In this document: positions 5,757-8,870 of the stretch, piece by piece
How the letters are laid out: every line of letters starts with the position of its first letter
How positions within the stretch are numbered: the stretch's first letter is position 1
From: DASUBV01 sp035763085
GTDB taxonomy: Bacteria > Actinomycetota > Actinomycetes > Streptosporangiales > Streptosporangiaceae
Direction: 5' to 3'
NCBI GenBank assembly: GCA_035763085.1
Contig: DASUBV010000146.1
Location: 1-8,870 of the forward strand
Length of the DNA: 8,870 bases
Program-made: the position numbers and the translations under genes
The notes under the pieces: generated by a model
Database searches by the model: none
Told to the model about the DNA's origin: nothing
What the model saw: the letters and a program-made list of their open reading frames with translations, nothing else

Positions 5757-6986
5757 TCAGGCGTCAGTGGAGAACCGGATCGCCGTCGGGCTGAGCCGCA
5801 CGCCCGGCCAGACTCGCGCTCCGCAGCGCAGCTCGTTCCCGGCCATGATCTCCGCGCCGTCGCCGATGACCGCGCCGTCCAGGGTGACGCCCGGCCCGAC
5901 TCGCGCAGCCACGCCGACGATGCTGGCCGACACCGCCGCGCCCGCCGCCACGCTGGCCCCGTCCATCAGGACGCTCCCGTCGACGCGGGCGCCGGCCTCG
6001 ATCGCGCAGCCGGCCCCCACGACGGTCCCGCCGGTGACCGTGGCCGCCGGGTCGACCCGCGCGCCCGGCAGGGTCAGCACCTCACCGCAGCGGCCGGGCA
6101 GGGCGGCGGAGGACAGCTCGCCGCGGACGAGGTCACGCGAGCCCTGCACGAACGCCTCCGGGGTGCCGACATCAAGCCAGTAAGCCGTCTCGGCGTAGCC
6201 CATGACCACCTCGCCGGCCGCGATCAGCGCCGGGAAGGTCTGCCGCTCGACCGACACCACGGTCCCGGCCGGTATCTGGTCGATGACCCGCCGCCGGAAG
6301 ACGTAGCACCCGGCGTTGACGCGGTTGGTGGGCGGATCGGGCGTCTTCTCCAGGAAAGCCGTCACCCGGCCGTCGTCGTCGGTCGGCACGCAGCCGAACC
6401 GGGACGGGTCCGGTACCTCCTCCAGGTGCAGCGTGACCGCCGCCTCGGCCTTGGAGTGCATGTCCAGCTGCGCCGACAGGTCGTGCCCGGACAGCAGGTC
6501 GCCGTTGAGCACCACGACCGGGTCCTCGGGGCCGGAGCGCAGCCCGGCTGCCGCATTCCGGATCGCGCCGCCGGTGTCCAGCGGGACTTCCTCCTGCACG
6601 TAGTCCAGTTCCAGGCCGAGCCCGGACCCGTCGCCGAACGCCTCGGCGAACAGCTCGGCCCGGAAACAGGTGGCCAGCACGACCCGGGTAATGCCGGAGG
6701 CAGCGGCCCTGGCGAGCTGGTGAGCCAGGAACGGCACCCCGGCGCACGGCACCAGTTGCTTGGGCCGGTCCACGGTCAGCGGGCGCAGCCGGGTGCCCTG
6801 CCCGCCCACCAGCATGATGGCCTCCAGCGCCGGCCGCTGGCTCCGGCCGCGCCCGGGCAGCGGCCGGCCCGGCTGCGCACCGGTCCGCGGCTGGCCTGCT
6901 AGCGAGTTATCCGGATCTGGCCTGCTGTGACCGGGAATGGGCCGCTCCCGGGCGGGCGATCCGCCCCTCGCCGCTTCGCTGCGCAT
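5757..6986 (-). CDS. mannose-1-phosphate guanylyltransferase-like nucleotidyltransferase with beta-helix domain
   Basis: 409 residues from ATG 6986. The conserved part begins at about residue 54: LEAIMLVGGQGTRLRPLT is the nucleotide-binding loop of sugar-1-phosphate nucleotidyltransferases. Other signatures are VLNGDLLSG (159-167, metal-binding Asp163), FLEKTPDPPT (211-220) and NAGCYVF (224-230). Hexapeptide repeats of a left-handed beta-helix run from about 309 to 395, ending RFSTDA. The pattern matches, from memory, mycobacterial Rv3264c, which makes GDP-mannose from GTP and mannose-1-phosphate in the cytoplasm; another NDP-sugar is possible. It lies 9 nt after the GT4 gene. Start: ATG 6815 (352 residues) has an excellent GGAGG 5 nt upstream but would remove conserved residues of the first strand (EAI). 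ATG 6986 keeps them but adds about 53 Arg/Pro/Gly-rich residues unusual for the family. Confidence 0.85.
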   Translation of the reverse strand: MRSEAARGGSPARERPIPGHSRPDPDNSLAGQPRTGAQPGRPLPGRGRSQRPALEAIMLVGGQGTRLRPLTVDRPKQLVPCAGVPFLAHQLARAAASGITRVVLATCFRAELFAEAFGDGSGLGLELDYVQEEVPLDTGGAIRNAAAGLRSGPEDPVVVLNGDLLSGHDLSAQLDMHSKAEAAVTLHLEEVPDPSRFGCVPTDDDGRVTAFLEKTPDPPTNRVNAGCYVFRRRVIDQIPAGTVVSVERQTFPALIAAGEVVMGYAETAYWLDVGTPEAFVQGSRDLVRGELSSAALPGRCGEVLTLPGARVDPAATVTGGTVVGAGCAIEAGARVDGSVLMDGASVAAGAAVSASIVGVAARVGPGVTLDGAVIGDGAEIMAGNELRCGARVWPGVRLSPTAIRFSTDA

Positions 6987-6995
6987 GCGGCGAGG

Positions 6996-8132
6996 TTACT
7001 CGTCGCGCTGGGCTGCTGCACGCTCGTAGCTGGTCATATGGGCTTCAGCCGAGGCCGCCCAGGTGAACTCGCGCGCCCGGGCGTGTCCGGCGCCGCCGAG
7101 CGCCGTACGCCGAGCGGGGTCCTCCAGCAGCGCCCGCAGCGCCGCGGTGATAGCGGCGGCATCGGGCTCGGTGTAGGCCACCGCGTCGCCGCCGACCTCC
7201 GGCAGTGAGGTCCGGTGGGTGGTCAGCACCGGGGCGCCGCAGGCCATCGCCTCCAGCACCGGCAGCCCGAAGCCCTCGCCGATGCTCGGGAAGGCCACTA
7301 CCAGCGCGCCGCCGAAGTAGCCAGACAGGTCGGTGAAGTGCAGGTAGCCCGGCCGGACCAGGCGCAGGTGAGCGGGCACGGCGGCGACCGCGTCGTCCAC
7401 CTCGTCGCTCCAGCCGCTGCCGCCGGCCAGCACCAGGGCGGGCGGCTCGCGCATGTCGGCCACCGCCGCAGCCCAGCCGGCGATCAGCGCCGGCACGTTC
7501 TTGCGGGGCTCCAGGGTGCCCAGGTAGGCCACGTACGGCTGCCCGTGCAGGCCGAGCCGGCTGCCGACCTGGAGCAGCTCCTGCTCATCCGGACGGCGGA
7601 ACATCTCGTGGTCAACGCCGTGGTAGGCGACGTCGATATTGGTCGGATCGCTGCCCAGGACGCGCACGAGCTCGTCCCTGGTGGCCTTGGAGGGCACGAT
7701 CAGCCGGGTCGCGCGGCGCGCCGAGGTCCGGATGGCCGCCTTGAAGAAGGTCGCCGTGAGCGGGCTGTGCGCGTCCGGCTCGGTGAAGAAGGTCAGGTCA
7801 TGGACGGTGACGACAGTCGGGACCCCGGGCCGCAGCGGCATCGAGTAGTGCGGCGCGTGGATCACGTCTGCGGCCACCTGCTGAGCGACCAGCGGCAGGC
7901 CGCTCTGCTCCCAGGCCAGCCGGGCAGGGCGGTGCGCGATCGCCGGGGGCGCCGCCACGATCCGGGCGCCGGGCACCAGCCGTCCGTATCGTTCCTCGTC
8001 GGCCCGCTGGCAGGCCACCGCCAGGTCGGCCCCGGCCGCCCCCAGGGCGCAGACAAGTCCGTCGACGTACCGGCCGTGCGCACCGCGGTCCGCGGGTACC
8101 GCGGTCGCGTCAACGAGAACACGAGGTGCCAC
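6996..8132 (-). CDS. GT4-family glycosyltransferase, probable mannosyltransferase
   Basis: 378 residues from GTG 8132. An N-terminal Rossmann domain (APRVLVDATAV, then HGRYVDGL) is followed by a C-terminal GT-B donor domain. GTLEPRKN (205-212) and EGFGLPVLE (286-294, the E-x7-E donor-binding signature) are diagnostic of GT4. Close relatives include the WbaZ/MtfB-type mannosyltransferases of polysaccharide synthesis, which use GDP-mannose. The donor is inferred partly from the adjacent pyrophosphorylase gene. It would act at the inner membrane face on a lipid- or polymer-linked acceptor. GTG 8132 is chosen because AAAGGAG lies about 11 nt upstream and it gives the normal family N-terminus. An in-frame extension to 8306 adds 58 residues without family character. 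It is probably the first gene of a three-gene run ending with the AlkA-like gene. Confidence 0.85.
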   Translation of the reverse strand: MAPRVLVDATAVPADRGAHGRYVDGLVCALGAAGADLAVACQRADEERYGRLVPGARIVAAPPAIAHRPARLAWEQSGLPLVAQQVAADVIHAPHYSMPLRPGVPTVVTVHDLTFFTEPDAHSPLTATFFKAAIRTSARRATRLIVPSKATRDELVRVLGSDPTNIDVAYHGVDHEMFRRPDEQELLQVGSRLGLHGQPYVAYLGTLEPRKNVPALIAGWAAAVADMREPPALVLAGGSGWSDEVDDAVAAVPAHLRLVRPGYLHFTDLSGYFGGALVVAFPSIGEGFGLPVLEAMACGAPVLTTHRTSLPEVGGDAVAYTEPDAAAITAALRALLEDPARRTALGGAGHARAREFTWAASAEAHMTSYERAAAQRDE

Positions 8133-8364
8133 GACCAGTCCGGCTCCTTTCGCGTCGGCCCCACCACAGTCACGGGAGTCACTCTGCCTGTCCCGTAGTT
8201 CCGAGCGTACGCCCTCACCGGCGTCCCCGCGCCCGCCCGGCCAGGCGTGGCGGTGCTGGTAACCCGCGTGTAACACGCCGTCGACGCCGCAGGCTCCTGA
8301 CGTCACTCACGCGGCCGGCCAGGTTACGGCGAGCAACCAGCGGCCCGGCTCAGCCGCCGCGGGG

Positions 8365-8383
8365 CCCGCCCCCGCCCGCCCCC
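8365..8383 (-). other. G-quadruplex motif with single-base loops
   Basis: On the minus strand four G-runs of 5, 3, 5 and 3 (8383-8379, 8377-8375, 8373-8369, 8367-8365) are separated by single C residues. Single-base loops are the arrangement expected to give the most stable parallel quadruplex. It lies on the strand that would be the GT4 leader RNA or the Lon-like 3' region. Confidence 0.5.
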
Positions 8384-8489
8384 GCCGGAAGTGGTCCCGG
8401 CCGTCCCGCCGGAGCCGGCTCCGCCCGCGGCGGGCGCCCGCCAGCATGGCTGCCTGCCTCGCGCGCCCGCGGCCGGTTTCGCTGGGCCT

Positions 8490-8511
8490 CGCGCCGGCAC
8501 CCGCCGGCGCG
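8490..8511 (-). terminator. 9-bp GC hairpin, probable terminator of the PDZ/Lon-like gene
   Basis: CGCGCCGGC (8490-8498) and GCCGGCGCG (8503-8511) form a perfect 9-bp all-GC stem with a 4-nt loop. It lies about 90 nt beyond the stop codon at 8603. There is no T-run, which is usual for hairpin terminators proposed in actinobacteria. Confidence 0.5.
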
Positions 8512-8602
8512 GCAGGCGCATTGCGGCGTGCGGCCACACCAGCGCAGCGGGCAGGATCCCAGAGCGAAACGTACCGGGAGAACGCCGGCGTCCAGCCCGC
8601 CG

Positions 8603-8870
8603 TCAGCAGGACGGGACCGCCTTGCCCTGCCGGATCGCGCCGAGCGCATGGATGGCACCGTCCAGGGTGCTCACCCTGATCACCCGCAGCCCCCTGGGCA
8701 CGGACCCGCTGACGTCTGTGCAGTTGGCTGCCGGGGCCAGGAAGACGGTCGCCCCGGCCGCCCGCGCCCCCGCCATCTTCTGCTGGATGCCGCCGATCGG
8801 GTCGACCTTGCCGTTCACCTCGATCTCGCCGGTGCCGGCGATGAACTTCCCGGCGGTCAGGTTGTCGCGG
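8603..8870 (-). CDS. PDZ/Lon-type (S16) serine protease, C-terminal fragment (partial)
   Basis: The frame is open at the right edge and ends at TGA 8603, giving 89 residues. FIAGTGEIEVNGKVDPIGG followed by IQQKMAGARAAGATVFLAP matches the end of the Lon proteolytic domain. The Lys of GGIQQK lines up with the catalytic Lys of the Ser-Lys dyad (GGLKEK in Lon), while the Ser lies outside the window. The full family (YlbL-like, Rv3194c type in mycobacteria, recalled) has an N-terminal signal anchor, a PDZ domain and this S16 domain, about 350 residues, acting outside the membrane. The short C-terminus after the domain (VIRVSTLDGAIHALGAIRQGK) is typical. A GTG at 8818 could mimic a start but lies inside the conserved domain. 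It is not obviously linked in function to the glycan genes. Confidence 0.85.
   Translation of the reverse strand, partial: RDNLTAGKFIAGTGEIEVNGKVDPIGGIQQKMAGARAAGATVFLAPAANCTDVSGSVPRGLRVIRVSTLDGAIHALGAIRQGKAVPSC

Larger units (their letters stand above)
8133..8602. other. gene-free region between the PDZ/Lon-like gene and the GT4 gene
   Basis: 470 bp with no frame I accept as coding; open frames here are Arg/Ala/Gly-rich and several overlap each other. It holds a strong hairpin (8490-8511) and two perfect palindromes, CGGAGCCGGCTCCG (8410-8423) and GGCGGGCGCCCGCC (8429-8442). A G-quadruplex motif follows at 8365-8383. Nearer the GT4 start are a small dyad, GCGTGT-A-ACACGC (8266-8278), and a doubled AGTCAC (8168-8173, 8177-8182). 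The GT4 promoter should lie here but I could not identify its boxes. Confidence 0.6.

Noticed and set aside
5031..6902. 623-codon open frame on the plus strand
   Set aside because: Antisense to the AlkA-like and nucleotidyltransferase genes, both with clear family motifs. The translation is Arg/Pro/Gly/Ala-rich without any motif, a typical shadow in GC-rich DNA.
8133..8306. 58-residue N-terminal extension of the GT4 protein
   Set aside because: No family similarity and mixed composition; GTG 8132 has a good AGGAG upstream and yields the standard GT4 N-terminus.
8307..8658. Overlapping short minus-strand frames between the Lon-like and GT4 genes
   Set aside because: Three mutually overlapping Arg/Ala/Gly-rich frames in palindrome-dense DNA, one running into the Lon-like gene. 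None has coding character beyond GC bias.
1..8870. CRISPR arrays, tRNA or rRNA genes, transposases, insertion-sequence ends
   Set aside because: I looked for regularly spaced repeats, tRNA-like cloverleaf signatures, rRNA motifs and transposase domains and saw none. This is by eye and would miss weak cases.

Overview
The window is very GC-rich. Every gene I can support lies on the minus strand, so transcription runs from the right end to the left. Codon use ends heavily in G or C, and the nucleotidyltransferase resembles, from memory, the mycobacterial GDP-mannose enzyme (Rv3264c type). There is also a PDZ/Lon-like protease of the kind common in actinobacteria. Together these point to an actinomycete; I cannot name the genus.

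Right to left: (1) 8870-8603, the C-terminal end of a secreted PDZ/Lon-type (S16) serine protease, cut by the window edge. (2) 8602-8133, a gene-free stretch of about 470 bp with a strong GC hairpin (likely terminator), further palindromes and a tight G-quadruplex motif. (3) 8132-4775, a compact three-gene run: a GT4 (mannosyl)transferase, a GDP-mannose pyrophosphorylase-like nucleotidyltransferase with a left-handed beta-helix tail, and an AlkA-like DNA-3-methyladenine glycosylase. Gaps between them are about 10 bp. (4) 4774-4501, a regulatory gap whose middle part is strikingly AT-rich. It holds an 18-bp dyad and a duplicated stem-loop unit. (5) 4500-306, a second run: a GT-C (ArnT/GT39-like) membrane glycosyltransferase, an easily missed 39-residue membrane protein, a processive GT2 (hyaluronan/chitin/cellulose-synthase type), and a membrane-anchored GH26 (beta-mannanase family) hydrolase whose start overlaps the GT2 stop by ATGA. 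(6) 305-79, a short gap, then what may be the first 26 codons of another protein running off the left edge.

The most interesting unit is region 5. A processive beta-glycan synthase, a small single-pass membrane protein, a lipid-sugar-type GT-C enzyme and an exported beta-glycanase form a plausible cassette for making, exporting and trimming an extracellular polysaccharide. The neighbouring GDP-mannose synthesis gene and GT4 gene suggest mannose chemistry, and GH26 enzymes are mostly beta-mannanases, so a mannose-containing beta-glycan is a reasonable but unproven hypothesis. The GT2 start is genuinely ambiguous: the best ribosome-binding site and ATG sit in the wrong frame.
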